Shown here one piece after another: positions 53,134-63,077 of a stretch of 64,000 bases of DNA. The stretch's first letter is position 1; each line of letters opens with the position of its first letter. The notes beneath the pieces are model-generated. The model had not been told where the DNA came from and made no database searches. It saw only the letters and a list, made by a program, of their open reading frames with translations. The stretch comes from Lysinibacillus sp. SGAir0095 (lineage in GTDB: Bacteria; Bacillota; Bacilli; Bacillales_A; Planococcaceae). The position numbers and the translations under genes were made by a program. The DNA lies in the NCBI RefSeq assembly GCF_005491425.1, contig NZ_CP028083.1, positions 3,440,001 to 3,504,000 on the forward strand, read 5' to 3'.

Positions 53134-53466
53134 ATGGAAAATAATAATAAAATACTTTCTGCCATTTGTTATGTTAGTTTATTGTTTGCACCTTTTTTAT
53201 TGCCTATTATCGTTTACTTCGTCATTAAAGATAAAGAAGTAAAGTACCATGCAAAACGCGCAATGCTATCACACTCCATTCCCACAGTTCTTTCTATTCT
53301 TTTAGTTATCTTGGGGTTAATCGGCGTATTTTCTATGAACTATGACAATATGAACGGATACATTATGAAGATGTTCATTTTGATGGGAATTTATTTTGCT
53401 ATCACGATCGGAGTGATCATTTGGAATTTAGTTCAAGCCTATCGAGTTTTCCGGGTAGGTTTCTAA
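53134..53466 (+). CDS. DUF4870-type small membrane protein
   Basis: A 110-residue protein with three hydrophobic helices (about 8-28, 47-66 and 78-102) and the DUF4870-like motif KEVKYHAKRAMLSHS between the first two. The family is small, membrane-embedded and of unknown function. RBS CGAGGTG precedes ATG. A second tiny gene follows 50 bases downstream on the same strand and may be cotranscribed. Confidence 0.75.
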   Translation: MENNNKILSAICYVSLLFAPFLLPIIVYFVIKDKEVKYHAKRAMLSHSIPTVLSILLVILGLIGVFSMNYDNMNGYIMKMFILMGIYFAITIGVIIWNLVQAYRVFRVGF

Positions 53467-53516
53467 AGTACCTTTTAAGGGTATAGTTCTTATAAAGGTG
53501 AAGGAGTGCATTATCT

Positions 53517-53645
53517 ATGAAATTGGGAAAAACCATAAAAACGATTATGAAGGTGGCACCAATTGTATATCCCATAATCAAAAAAGTAATGGATAAGAAA
53601 AAATCATCAAGGACAGGCTATAAAATAAACGGCAGAGACTACTAA
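53517..53645 (+). CDS. 42-residue basic small protein
   Basis: ATG 53517 lies eight bases after GAAGGAG, and its stop codon falls inside the following terminator hairpin, so it is very likely a real gene. The peptide has 11 Lys and 2 Arg and an amphipathic first half (TIMKVAPIVYPIIKKVMD). The family is not recognised with certainty; similar short Lys-rich proteins such as YflJ occur near mapB in Bacillus. Confidence 0.7.
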   Translation: MKLGKTIKTIMKVAPIVYPIIKKVMDKKKSSRTGYKINGRDY

Positions 53646-53663
53646 GGTCTCCGCCGTTTTTTA
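53627..53663. terminator. Terminator between the 42-residue gene and sbcC
   Basis: AACGGC and inner GAC pair with GTC and GCCGTT, then TTTTTAC. It includes the stop codon of the upstream gene and can also serve sbcC, which ends at 53661. Confidence 0.75.
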
Positions 53664-56600
53664 CTTAAGCAGAAAGGACGTTTTACTATAGCCCTCTTTT
53701 AATTTTTCGACCTGTAAAATGGCAGGAATTGCTGCTTTCAACTCGGATACGTGTGAGATAACGCCAATGATTCGTCCGGATTTTTGAAGATCAATCAATG
53801 TATCAATTGCTTTCATTAGGGATTCTTCATCTAAGGAGCCAAAACCTTCATCGATAAACATCGTATCGATTTTCACATTCCCTCGGAAGCTTTGAATTAC
53901 ATCCGCCATTCCTAGAGCCAGACATAAGGAAGCATTAAACTTCTCTCCACCGGATAACGATTTAACATCTCGCGATTGACCTGTATACGTATCGTACACA
54001 TCTAGGCTTAAACCACTTTGGCGTCCGTGGGATTCCTGTCTATCTGAACATTGTAAATAATATTGTCCATTTGATAGATTTTTTAATCGAATATTGGCCG
54101 CTTCTGTAATTTGTTCTAAATAACCCATTTGTACATATCGTTCAAAGGATATTTTTTTACCATTTTGACCGCGCAATAGATTGTATAAATCGATTATTTG
54201 ACTAGACATCTCCTCAAGCTGGAATATCTTATCTGCAACGTGATCTAATTTCTCGGAGAAGTCTATGGCTTGGCGTTCATATTCGAGTGAGCGATTAAGT
54301 GTTTGAAGCGTATTTTCATATTCGAGCTTTAATGTATTTAACGCCTCTTCAATTTTTGCTAAATCTACTTTTTCTTTTCCTTCCAGCTCTTCACTCTCTT
54401 GCTCAACTTGAGTAATTATTGTATGAAGCACTTTCGAAAACTCCATATATTGATTCTGGAGATGATTAATTTGGAAATCATCTCGAATAGCAGACTCAAA
54501 ATGCTTATAGTTCTCAAAGGCAGCTTCATGCATTGCCCGTTTAAACTCTTCTTTTGCTCGGTGAAGCTTTTCTTCAAGATTCTCAATTTGTTTTGCTGTT
54601 TGGTTTACAACTTCTTCTGTTGTAGCAACATACTTCTCCACCTCATGTAAATGCTTTTGCACCTTTTCCCATTGAGAAAATAAAGTTAGCTTATGCTGTT
54701 CAGAATCTGCAATTGCCTTGTGTAATTGTGAAATATGCTGTAATTCACTTGGTATAGACTTTTGCTGTTCTGTTAAAACTGTACTTTCCTTTAAAAGTTG
54801 TTCTTTCGTTTGATGGTGTTTTCCTTCTAGCTGTCTTTGTCTTCCTTCTAATTGTTCAAGTACTAATTTCAACTGTTTTTGATTCTTTTTATAGGCTACT
54901 AGTTTTGCATCGTCATTTTTCAGTTGCTCAATTGTTAGATTCAAATTATTGAACTGTTGAACAAACTGCTGTTCTTTTTCTGGTGTTGCATGATGTCTTT
55001 CAAGCTCTTGTTCACATTGAGTTACTCTTGCTTTAAGGGCGCTTATATTTGCTTCATCTCTATACTTCTTTTGCTCAACTTCGGCAAGACTTGCCTTTAA
55101 CTTTTTAATAGTTGCTTCATCAACAATCTCAGTATGTTCAGCAAGGATCTGCCCATGTTCTTTGCTGCCGCAGACAGGACAAGGTGACCCAGGAACTAAA
55201 CTAGCTGCTAGTCGTGATGCCTGGTTCGTTAGCCATTTTCCTTCTTCTAATTCGTAAGTTTCTTGTGCAATCTCGTATTCTTTTTCCACTTGATTTGCAT
55301 TCGCTTGTAGGCCATTCAAGTCATTTTTCAACTGATTATAGTTTGAAAATAGGTTAATCACTTCTTTTAAGTTACTTTGCTGTTCTAGAAGCTCCTTGAA
55401 GTTTTCCGTTTTCTCTTCTAGCTGTTCGATTAGCTGGTTAAGCTGAACATCTTTTTCCTTTTCCCCATTAAACTCTTGCTCAATTTTTGCTAAAGCAGTT
55501 CGAGCGTCCTTTTCAGCAAGCTGTAGAGACTGAACCTTTTTGCTTAATGCTTCAATTTGTTCATAACGCGGTAATAATTTTTGAAGATCATTTAAATGTT
55601 GAGCTGCATGATCACGTTCCTGTTGTTTAGCACTCTCTATCTCAAACGCTATATTTGCTTCCGACAGATTCTTTTTAGCCACTTCTAAGCTTTGCTTTAC
55701 ACTTTCTAAATGGCTTTGCTTTTCCACCTTTTCTTTGTGTAATGCATGGCATTGTTGATTTAATGGCTGAATCTTGCTCGCACGAATGGCCGCTTCATAT
55801 TCATTTTTCATTTGTTCGTGAATTGGTTTTTGTTGTTCTAATTCTTTAAGCTTTTGCTTTTTCTTTTCATAGTTATCAATTCGGTCATTTATTGCCTTAT
55901 TATGTACAAATAGATTGTACTGTTCATCATGTTTTTTAACGGCTTTGGCATAGAGTTTTTTGTCTTCTACAATTTTTTCTTTATAATAATTAATTTCCTC
56001 ATCCAGTGCATCTTGAATTTGATAGACATTTGACTCTTGCGCTAAGACAGCAAACAATAAGGAATCTCTTTTTGGCAAGGTTCCTTCAATTTGAGCGATA
56101 TAGCTATTTTTCAAAGTACGGGCACGATCTAATTCTGTCTCTGCTTTTCGTTTCTTTTCCTCAAGCTTTTGAGTCATTTCACCATAACGATTGGTTTTGA
56201 AAATTTTACGTAAGATTTCTTCTTTATTATCTGATTGCGAGGTTAATAGCTTACGGAATTCCCCTTGCGGAAGCATGACAATTTGATTGAACTGATCATA
56301 AGATAATCCAATAAGTTCCTCAATTTTTTGATTGATATCCGTTACTCTTTGTCGTTCCACCGAAGCTACTTCTTGTCCATCATTTTGCAATTCAAACAGC
56401 TCATATTTCTCCCCGGTAGCTGTTTTCCGCCCTTCCTTTACATGTGAAAGCTGGCGTAAAACACGGTAGGTTTTCTCATGGATCTCAAACACTAATTCAA
56501 CCGCAGTGTGAACTGAATCTTCGGCAAAGTCACTTCTTAATGTTTTCGTCTCTTTACGATCCTGTCCACTTCCAAAGCCATATAAAGCAAAGCAAATGCC

Positions 56601-56738
56601 ATCAAAGATCGTTGTTTTGCCCGCTCCTGTAGAACCTGAAATGACAAATAATCGGTTGTCTTTTAGCTCCTTGAAATCAATAACTTCCTCACTTTTATAT
56701 GGCCCAAAAGCTCTCATTGTTAGTTTAATTGGCTTCAT
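53661..56738 (-). CDS. sbcC: SMC-like ATPase SbcC of the SbcCD nuclease
   Basis: Partner of SbcD (Rad50-Mre11 type) that processes hairpins and blocked DNA ends. The 1025-residue protein has an N-terminal ATPase half with Walker A GSTGAGKTT (about 34-42). Two long coiled coils (about 180-500 and 540-840) are separated by a zinc hook, CPVC, near residue 517. The C-terminal half has signature SLSGGEKFNASL and Walker B MFIDEGFGSLD. It overlaps sbcD by four bases (ATGA), so the subunits are coupled. Confidence 0.95.
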   Translation of the reverse strand: MKPIKLTMRAFGPYKSEEVIDFKELKDNRLFVISGSTGAGKTTIFDGICFALYGFGSGQDRKETKTLRSDFAEDSVHTAVELVFEIHEKTYRVLRQLSHVKEGRKTATGEKYELFELQNDGQEVASVERQRVTDINQKIEELIGLSYDQFNQIVMLPQGEFRKLLTSQSDNKEEILRKIFKTNRYGEMTQKLEEKKRKAETELDRARTLKNSYIAQIEGTLPKRDSLLFAVLAQESNVYQIQDALDEEINYYKEKIVEDKKLYAKAVKKHDEQYNLFVHNKAINDRIDNYEKKKQKLKELEQQKPIHEQMKNEYEAAIRASKIQPLNQQCHALHKEKVEKQSHLESVKQSLEVAKKNLSEANIAFEIESAKQQERDHAAQHLNDLQKLLPRYEQIEALSKKVQSLQLAEKDARTALAKIEQEFNGEKEKDVQLNQLIEQLEEKTENFKELLEQQSNLKEVINLFSNYNQLKNDLNGLQANANQVEKEYEIAQETYELEEGKWLTNQASRLAASLVPGSPCPVCGSKEHGQILAEHTEIVDEATIKKLKASLAEVEQKKYRDEANISALKARVTQCEQELERHHATPEKEQQFVQQFNNLNLTIEQLKNDDAKLVAYKKNQKQLKLVLEQLEGRQRQLEGKHHQTKEQLLKESTVLTEQQKSIPSELQHISQLHKAIADSEQHKLTLFSQWEKVQKHLHEVEKYVATTEEVVNQTAKQIENLEEKLHRAKEEFKRAMHEAAFENYKHFESAIRDDFQINHLQNQYMEFSKVLHTIITQVEQESEELEGKEKVDLAKIEEALNTLKLEYENTLQTLNRSLEYERQAIDFSEKLDHVADKIFQLEEMSSQIIDLYNLLRGQNGKKISFERYVQMGYLEQITEAANIRLKNLSNGQYYLQCSDRQESHGRQSGLSLDVYDTYTGQSRDVKSLSGGEKFNASLCLALGMADVIQSFRGNVKIDTMFIDEGFGSLDEESLMKAIDTLIDLQKSGRIIGVISHVSELKAAIPAILQVEKLKEGYSKTSFLLK

Positions 56739-57904
56739 CTTGCTACCACCTCTTTCGTTTCACGTTCTTCACTTAGCAGCTCCTGTAAAACCTCTTCAAA
56801 CAATTGCTGAGCTATTTCACTTGGCTCCTGTCCTACTATTTCTTTATGGAAAGCCTTAAATAGGCTGAAGTCATCCAACTGCTCTCTTCGAACAATAGCT
56901 GCTTCCCCTTCAATTGTTTCTCTTGGAAGTGCTTTACGCTCGACATGCATTGCATTTGGATAAACTGTACGAATTTGCTCCATTGCACCTACCACTGGCG
57001 TTTTGTCGGTTAATCGAACAAATACATAATCCTCGTTTACAGGTGTTCTTAATATCTCTTGAATGGAGCCTTCAACAATTCTTAAATCTCTTCTTGGTTT
57101 AAATGGACGCTTCTCGATTGAAACTTGTCCTTCTTGGTCTAACTCTACAATTAAATAACCCTTTTCATGATTCTCTTCCGAAGACGAATATTTTAAAGGT
57201 GATCCTGAATAGCGGATTTTTTCATTTAACACATAATGTGCTTTATGCAGATGTCCCAGTGCTGTGTAATGGAATGAATTAAAGTATTCCGCACTTACAC
57301 ACTCCGATCCGCCAATTGCTAATGGTCGCTCTGAGTCACTAGTATTTTCTATTTTTTCACCATACGGGGTTACAAAGGCATGTCCAATAAATACATGTCT
57401 TTTGGAGTTGTCCATCTTTTCTTCTATCTTTTCTACTATTTTTTTCATCGCATCATCGTGGGTACTAATGGAGTCGTCCTCAAATAAACTTTTCACTGTA
57501 GAAGGTTCAGCAAAAGGTACTAAATGGAAATGAACATCTCCAAACCCATCATTTAGAATAATAGGTTCTAGATTCTTTATATCTCCCGAAATGTGCAAGC
57601 CCGTTTCCTTCATCAATTTGCTTCCAAATTGAAGTCGCGTCGGGCTATCATGATTTCCCGCAATACTTAGCACAGGCACTTTACGTTTCAACACGATTTC
57701 TGCTAATATCTCGTCCAATAAATCAACAGCTTCCACCGGAGGAAGTGCACGGTCATATAAGTCGCCAGCAATAATTACAGCATCTGGTTGTTCTTCATCA
57801 ATAGCTTGCAAAAATTGCTCCAATACATAGCGTTGGTCGTCCGTCATATATACACCTTGTACCAGCTTTCCTAAATGCCAATCAGCAGTATGAAATAGTT
57901 TCAT
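56735..57904 (-). CDS. sbcD: Mre11-type nuclease SbcD
   Basis: Metal-dependent exo- and endonuclease of the SbcCD complex. The calcineurin-like phosphoesterase motifs are in order: HTADWHLGK (from residue 4), IAGDLYDRALP, SIAGNHDSPTRL and ALGHLHKAH. A C-terminal capping domain follows (about 265-389). ATG 57904 has GGAGG about 12 bases upstream and gives the family start MKLFHTADWH; the longer frame to 57985 is not used. The length is 389 residues. Confidence 0.95.
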   Translation of the reverse strand: MKLFHTADWHLGKLVQGVYMTDDQRYVLEQFLQAIDEEQPDAVIIAGDLYDRALPPVEAVDLLDEILAEIVLKRKVPVLSIAGNHDSPTRLQFGSKLMKETGLHISGDIKNLEPIILNDGFGDVHFHLVPFAEPSTVKSLFEDDSISTHDDAMKKIVEKIEEKMDNSKRHVFIGHAFVTPYGEKIENTSDSERPLAIGGSECVSAEYFNSFHYTALGHLHKAHYVLNEKIRYSGSPLKYSSSEENHEKGYLIVELDQEGQVSIEKRPFKPRRDLRIVEGSIQEILRTPVNEDYVFVRLTDKTPVVGAMEQIRTVYPNAMHVERKALPRETIEGEAAIVRREQLDDFSLFKAFHKEIVGQEPSEIAQQLFEEVLQELLSEERETKEVVAR

Positions 57905-58051
57905 TACACTAAAACCTCCATTTGAAATGTTTTTTCTATTATAACATCTTTCGATAAAAAAAGACTGATTTCTACGAACAAGCATTCGTAAAAATCAGTC
58001 GTATTTTCAATGTAAATTTTGGTTATTACTCAACTTTTCGTTGGGCCACCA

Positions 58052-59281
58052 TTAAAATGCCCAATTCCCTTTTCGGAAGATTGGTTGCTCTGTTCCATCT
58101 GGCAATATACCATCAATGTCCATTTCTCCACTACCTATCATGAAGTCAACATGAGTAATTGACACGTTAATCCCTAGAGCTTCTAATTGGCCTTCCTCAA
58201 GATCTTGACCACCTTCAAAGCATGTTGGGTATGCTTCACCGATTGCTAGATGGTTTGAGGCATTTTCATCAAATAAAGTGTTGTAATATAAAATTCCTGA
58301 TTCTGAAATCGGCGACTTGTGTGGAACTAAGGCCACCTCACCTAAGAAGGAAGACCCTTCATCTGAAGTGATTAATTCTTGCAGTAAATCATTTCCTACT
58401 TCAGCACGTGCTTCAACAATTTTACCTTTTTCGAACTTTAAAGAGAATTGATCAATAATATTCCCTTGATATGCTAAAGGCTTCGTACTACTTACAACCC
58501 CATTTACCCCATATTTAGCAGGTAAAGTAAACACTTCTTCAGTTGGCATATTGGCAATGAATGTTGTTCCTTGCGGAGTATTGCTGCTGCCAGAAATCCA
58601 TAAATGCTTTTCGGGAAGCTCAATTGTTAAGTCCGTTCCAGGTGCTTTATAATGAAGTTTTGAAATTTTCATCTTGTTAAGTTGAGCTGCACGATCTTGT
58701 AATGTCTCAATATGTTGTACCCAATTACTCACAGCATCACCCTCACCAATGCGAACTGTTTTGAAAATTGCTTCCCATAAAGCAGGCATTTGCTCCGATT
58801 CAGGTAAATCCGGGAACACCTTTGCAGCCCATTTTTTAGATGGAACTGCAATAATTGACCAAGCAATTTCGTCGTTCATAATGGCTTTGCGATAGCGAAC
58901 TAATGCTGTACCTGACGCTTTCTCCTGCGCAGATATGCGTGAGGAAGGAATTCCTGCCAGTAAATCCGGGTCCTCCGCATCAATCCATAAAAGTGCACCT
59001 TTTCGTTCAATCAATTCGTGTCTTTGAGCAACAGTCCATTTCGGAAACTTGCTAAATTCCTCTTCACCACCGAATTCATAAAATGAACGTGTAATATCAG
59101 GGTCTGTCAAGTTGACCTGAACTCTACCTGCCCCAGCTTCATAAGCTTTTTTTACGACGATACGTGTAAATTCGAGTGTATCTGTAGAAGTATTGATTAA
59201 TAAATATTGCCCCTTTTGAATGTTCACGCCAATTTTTACTGCTAATTCGGCATATTGCTCTAATTTCTCCTCAAAAGTCAT
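58052..59281 (-). CDS. ampS: Aminopeptidase AmpS, peptidase family M29
   Basis: Cobalt- or zinc-dependent thermophilic-type aminopeptidase (AmpS/AmpT/PepS group). At 409 residues it has the family length. Landmarks are the N-terminal FEEKLEQYAELAVKIGVNIQKGQ, LLWIDAEDPDLLAG, and the C-terminal metal site with NMPTEEVFT, HLAIGEAYPTCF and THVDFMIGSGEMDIDG, which supplies Glu, His and Asp ligands. It lies one base downstream of the helicase gene stop codon, so the two are cotranscribed. Confidence 0.92.
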   Translation of the reverse strand: MTFEEKLEQYAELAVKIGVNIQKGQYLLINTSTDTLEFTRIVVKKAYEAGAGRVQVNLTDPDITRSFYEFGGEEEFSKFPKWTVAQRHELIERKGALLWIDAEDPDLLAGIPSSRISAQEKASGTALVRYRKAIMNDEIAWSIIAVPSKKWAAKVFPDLPESEQMPALWEAIFKTVRIGEGDAVSNWVQHIETLQDRAAQLNKMKISKLHYKAPGTDLTIELPEKHLWISGSSNTPQGTTFIANMPTEEVFTLPAKYGVNGVVSSTKPLAYQGNIIDQFSLKFEKGKIVEARAEVGNDLLQELITSDEGSSFLGEVALVPHKSPISESGILYYNTLFDENASNHLAIGEAYPTCFEGGQDLEEGQLEALGINVSITHVDFMIGSGEMDIDGILPDGTEQPIFRKGNWAF

Positions 59282-59282
59282 C

Positions 59283-60431
59283 CTAATTCCCTCTCTTTTG
59301 TGTAACTGTTTTTGAGTTACCTTCCACGATATTCCCCATATTCCAAACTTTTTGAACTGCTTTTACCTTCATTTCTCGTGTTAGCTTTTTATAGTCCTTT
59401 TCATCTTTGTAAGAAAGCAACGTTAGTACTTCACCATCTGCTCCGGCACGTCCAGTTCGGCCAGAACGATGTGTATATTGTTCGATTGTACGTGGAACAT
59501 CCACATGAATCACATGTGTTAGCCCTTCAATATCTAATCCACGAGCAGCAATATCAGTGGCAATTAGTATACGAGCTTCCCCTTTTCTAAATGCATCTAA
59601 TGCCTTTTTACGTTCTTCTTTTTTCATATCGGAATGAAGTGTTACAACTTTTGCATCACGATATTTTAATTTCGTTTCTTTCATTAGTACTTGATCGATA
59701 TTATTTACAAATGCTAATCCATGTAGATCTTCGATATTGGCAAGTCTACGAAGCATATCCGTTTTATCTCGCTCATCTACCTTGATAAAGGAATGTTCTA
59801 CCTTCCCAACTTGAACCATGTCTTCAGGTTTAATCTCGATATGAATTGGTTCAAACATCAAACGACTTGCGACTAGCTTGATTTCTTCTGTAATCGTTGC
59901 AGAAACCACTACCACCTGTCTTCCGTAAGCCGCCCCTTCGATAAAGGATTTAACAGTTACACGGTATTCACGACTTAATAATTGGTCACATTCATCTAGT
60001 ACAACGATTTGAATTTCTTTTAGCTTTAATTTATTTGCTCTTGCTAGTTCGTTTAAACGTCCTGGTGTTCCAACAACGATTGTTGGTTTTTTCTTTAGTT
60101 TTTCAATTTGGCGAGCAGAGTTAGCGCCCCCGATTAGTTGCTGTACTGTTATGTCTGAACCTGCAGTCCATTCACGAATAACCTCAACGATTTGCATTGC
60201 CAGCTCTTGTGAGGGAGCAACAATTAGGGCCTGTGTTTGTTTTTTGCTACCATCTACTTTATTTAATATTGGTAGTACATATGCCAATGTTTTGCCTGAT
60301 CCTGTTGGAGATTCTGCCACAACGTCTTTGCCCTCGAGCATTGCTGGAATCATTTCGTCCTGAACCTTCATTGTTGTTTCATAATTCCATTTGTTTTGTA
60401 ATGTTTCGTTTAATAAATTGATTACGGACAT
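59283..60431 (-). CDS. DEAD-box family RNA helicase, YfmL-like
   Basis: ATP-dependent RNA helicase of 382 residues, only the two RecA-like domains with no C-terminal RNA-binding extension, as in YfmL. Motifs: Q-motif area, Walker A ESPTGSGKT (about 40-48), GTPGRL, motif II DECD instead of DEAD, SAT, and RGLDI and HRSGRTGRAG in domain 2. The Cys in motif II is a tolerated variant because Ala/Cys does not contact metal. YfmL affects ribosome assembly in B. subtilis; the same role here is inference. Confidence 0.88.
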   Translation of the reverse strand: MSVINLLNETLQNKWNYETTMKVQDEMIPAMLEGKDVVAESPTGSGKTLAYVLPILNKVDGSKKQTQALIVAPSQELAMQIVEVIREWTAGSDITVQQLIGGANSARQIEKLKKKPTIVVGTPGRLNELARANKLKLKEIQIVVLDECDQLLSREYRVTVKSFIEGAAYGRQVVVVSATITEEIKLVASRLMFEPIHIEIKPEDMVQVGKVEHSFIKVDERDKTDMLRRLANIEDLHGLAFVNNIDQVLMKETKLKYRDAKVVTLHSDMKKEERKKALDAFRKGEARILIATDIAARGLDIEGLTHVIHVDVPRTIEQYTHRSGRTGRAGADGEVLTLLSYKDEKDYKKLTREMKVKAVQKVWNMGNIVEGNSKTVTQKRGN

Positions 60432-60781
60432 GATTAGTTTACCTACCTTTAGTTACTTGCGTATAGTGTACCATAATTTGATTACTTTACTCGATATTGG
60501 CACGTTTTTTCTATCCTGTGTGAAGGAATTTGAACGCTCTAGGACACAATTCAAAACCTATCTATTAAAACTAAGAGATGTGCTAATAAAAATTCTAATT
60601 AATCGATTATTATGTGAGCGCTCTAAGCACACAAGTCGCTCAAGCCAAATTGTTGTTGTCTCTACGACTTGTCTCCCGAGGCCAATTAGATGTTGGTCAG
60701 GCTGCGAGTCCTAACACTTTCTGTATATCACTTAAGATTATTTCCTTTATCTATACTACTTACACACAAATTAAAATTCCG
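60432..60781. other. Intergenic region upstream of the helicase gene
   Basis: About 350 bases between the helicase start and the terminator of the racemase gene. The left part should hold the helicase-ampS promoter. No gene, riboswitch or clean repeat was recognised. Confidence 0.4.
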
Positions 60782-60809
60782 AAAAAAAACCTGCCTATAA
60801 AAGGCAGGC
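60782..60809 (-). terminator. Terminator of the racemase/ligase operon
   Basis: The stem AGCCTGCCT/AGGCAGG reads into TTTTTTTTC on the minus strand, just past the racemase stop codon. Confidence 0.85.
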
Positions 60810-61520
60810 TTAGATTTTAACCGGCGTATTTAGTTCGTAGCCGCATGCAATGATTGCACTTTCGGCTAGAACCATTAGTGAATCGATGTAACGGTTATCT
60901 AACTTTAAATCTTTATTTACAATGGAAAGCTCAGTACATCCCAAAATAATTTTGTCACAGTCTAGTTGAAGCATGGCTTGCTCAATTACATTCCATTGAT
61001 GTACAGAAACTTCTTTTCCAGCCTTCACGTAATCATAGATGATTGACATCACTTGTTTTTGAATTACCATATCCGGAACGACCGGTTCAATATCTTGCTC
61101 GATTAATGCTTGTTGGTAAACACCCGAAGCAAGTGTGCCATCTGTTGCTAAAACACCAACACGTTTTGCACCTGTAGAAGCAGCTCTTATTGCAGTTTCC
61201 CGAATCATATGCAGTACAGGGACTGGGGAAGCTGATTGTAATTCTTCATAAAATGTATGTGCCGTATTACAAGGAATACAAATCAAATCTGCACCAGAAT
61301 TTGCTAATTTAGCAGCATCTTTTATTAAATATGGGACTGGATTTTCATTAGTTTGGTCTAGAATATACGCTGTACGATCTGGAATCGAAGTATCATTATC
61401 TATGATTGTATGCACATGCTCCTGATCTTTTGTGGCACTCGTTCGGCGGACAATCATCTCGCCGATAAACATCGTTGCTAACGGACCGACACCACCGATA
61501 ATACCTAATGTTTTTCTCAT
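60810..61520 (-). CDS. Aspartate/glutamate racemase family protein
   Basis: Cofactor-independent amino acid racemase of the aspartate racemase type, 236 residues. The two catalytic cysteines sit in IPCNTAHTF (about C83) and LGCTELS (about C194), one in each pseudo-symmetric half. It starts GIIGGVGPLAT, the family N-terminus. It overlaps the upstream ATP-grasp gene by four bases (ATGA). In Enterococcus faecium a racemase of this family is paired with the D-Asp ligase and supplies D-Asp for cell-wall cross-bridges. By that parallel it probably makes D-aspartate. Confidence 0.88.
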   Translation of the reverse strand: MRKTLGIIGGVGPLATMFIGEMIVRRTSATKDQEHVHTIIDNDTSIPDRTAYILDQTNENPVPYLIKDAAKLANSGADLICIPCNTAHTFYEELQSASPVPVLHMIRETAIRAASTGAKRVGVLATDGTLASGVYQQALIEQDIEPVVPDMVIQKQVMSIIYDYVKAGKEVSVHQWNVIEQAMLQLDCDKIILGCTELSIVNKDLKLDNRYIDSLMVLAESAIIACGYELNTPVKI

Positions 61521-62737
61521 TCTTCCAAACCTTTTTTATTGAAATATTTTTTATACTTACGATAGTAGTTTAAATTATTTAAAGTTATTTTAACCCAACG
61601 TTTTAAATTCATGTCCTCTTTATAGAATAAAGAGTTTGTCCATTTCCCTTGACGAATTAAGCTTTTTGCTTCAATTTTCATTTTCTCATTCGATGCATAT
61701 TTAAATAAAACACCTTTTGGAATAATCATCCACAAATGGTTGTTATCAGCATAAGTTAACTCTTGTTTTATGTTCAACATACGATCGTCCGCTACGTACT
61801 TCATTAAGTTATAGCCTGCAGCAGTTACGAAATAACTAGAACGGCCGTTACGAAGGTTAATTTCGAATAGCTTGTACTCACCATCACGCGCATCGTACTT
61901 CATATCGAAGTTGGCAAAACCAGTGTAGCCGATATCCTCTAAGAAATGACGAACTTTATCCATTAGCTTTTCATCATAAGTTGTAATGATTGCTGCGTAA
62001 CTTCCGATACCATCTGGTGAATGCTCCTCTAAGATTGGATTACCTAGACACATTAATTTTACTTTACCATCTTTACCTACATAAGCATTCAGAACACGCA
62101 TATAAGAATCGTCACCCGGTATAAATTCCTGAACGATCATCGTATCTTGATAGCTTGATGCGTAGATAGCTTTTAATATAGCTGTTTTTTCAGCTTCATC
62201 ATGTGCTACAAACACTTTCTTTTTTCCTGGGAAGCTACAAGCCCAGTAAGCAACAGAGTTAGATGCTTTTAAGATGATTGGATATTCAAATGGTGGCGTG
62301 AATTCCTGATAATTTTCAGCAGTAACCGTTGTTGTACCAGGGTATTTGAAGTTATACTTCTCACACATTTTATAGAAGTTTTCTTTTAATAGAATTTGAT
62401 CCATTAAAGATTCATCTATGTATGGCACTGTAAAGTATTTTTCTAATTCTTGTTTATTTTTAATAATTAGCTTTGCATAGTCATCCCCGCAAGCTAACAA
62501 TAATAATTTTTTATCTGGATATTGTTTTGCAACTTTTTCCAGTGCAGGCACAAAGACATCCTGTTGGTTTAAATTCGCGATTTCCTGGAAATATAAGATT
62601 CGGCTATCTTGAGTCGCCGTTAAATGCGAACGTCCAAGAATAAGGGGCTTTATGCCATACGCTTCGTAAAATGCACGAGCCATACCGTAAGCGTTCATAT
62701 CAGAGCCTAATAATATTGGTAAAAATGGTTGTTCCAT
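61517..62737 (-). CDS. ATP-grasp ligase, probable D-aspartate ligase for peptidoglycan
   Basis: A 406-residue ATP-grasp enzyme. An N-terminal pre-ATP-grasp domain (about 1-115) is followed by the ATP-binding B-domain (YPIILKASNS, about 151-160; IVQEFIPGDDSYMRV) and the metal site near the end (FANFDMKYDARDG, LFEINLRNGRSS, with Glu and Asn ligands). It resembles the D-aspartate ligase (Asl) group that acylates the lysine side chain of the stem peptide. It is coupled to an aspartate racemase gene. A Lys-D-Asp bridge is typical of Lysinibacillus and relatives. The specificity (D-Asp, D-Glu or other) is inferred from context. Confidence 0.75.
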   Translation of the reverse strand: MEQPFLPILLGSDMNAYGMARAFYEAYGIKPLILGRSHLTATQDSRILYFQEIANLNQQDVFVPALEKVAKQYPDKKLLLLACGDDYAKLIIKNKQELEKYFTVPYIDESLMDQILLKENFYKMCEKYNFKYPGTTTVTAENYQEFTPPFEYPIILKASNSVAYWACSFPGKKKVFVAHDEAEKTAILKAIYASSYQDTMIVQEFIPGDDSYMRVLNAYVGKDGKVKLMCLGNPILEEHSPDGIGSYAAIITTYDEKLMDKVRHFLEDIGYTGFANFDMKYDARDGEYKLFEINLRNGRSSYFVTAAGYNLMKYVADDRMLNIKQELTYADNNHLWMIIPKGVLFKYASNEKMKIEAKSLIRQGKWTNSLFYKEDMNLKRWVKITLNNLNYYRKYKKYFNKKGLEE

Positions 62738-63077
62738 TATCTTTCATCTCACTTTAATTGTTATAGTATTTAAGAGATTAAATGTACACAAAAGCTTATT
62801 GGTACATTCTAATTCAGCATGAAAAATTATGTTAATTTTATCAATCTAAATGTTAGTTTAACACATTTTGTTAATATGTTAATATGCATCCTTTACTAAA
62901 ACATCACTTCTTAATATTCCTGTAAAATATGAAAAAAACGAATCTCCTATTTTAAACTTTCAAAGGTTTCTAAAACCGTTAGCTATAATTAAATGAATGT
63001 ACTTACAAAAGTAAATCATCTAAATTATACCCTTTTCATTAACTTTTCAACTTAAATTCATATAACTCTATACGTAA
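62738..63077. other. Intergenic region upstream of the ATP-grasp gene
   Basis: About 340 AT-rich bases that must hold the promoter of the ligase-racemase operon. No gene or RNA element was recognised. Confidence 0.4.
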
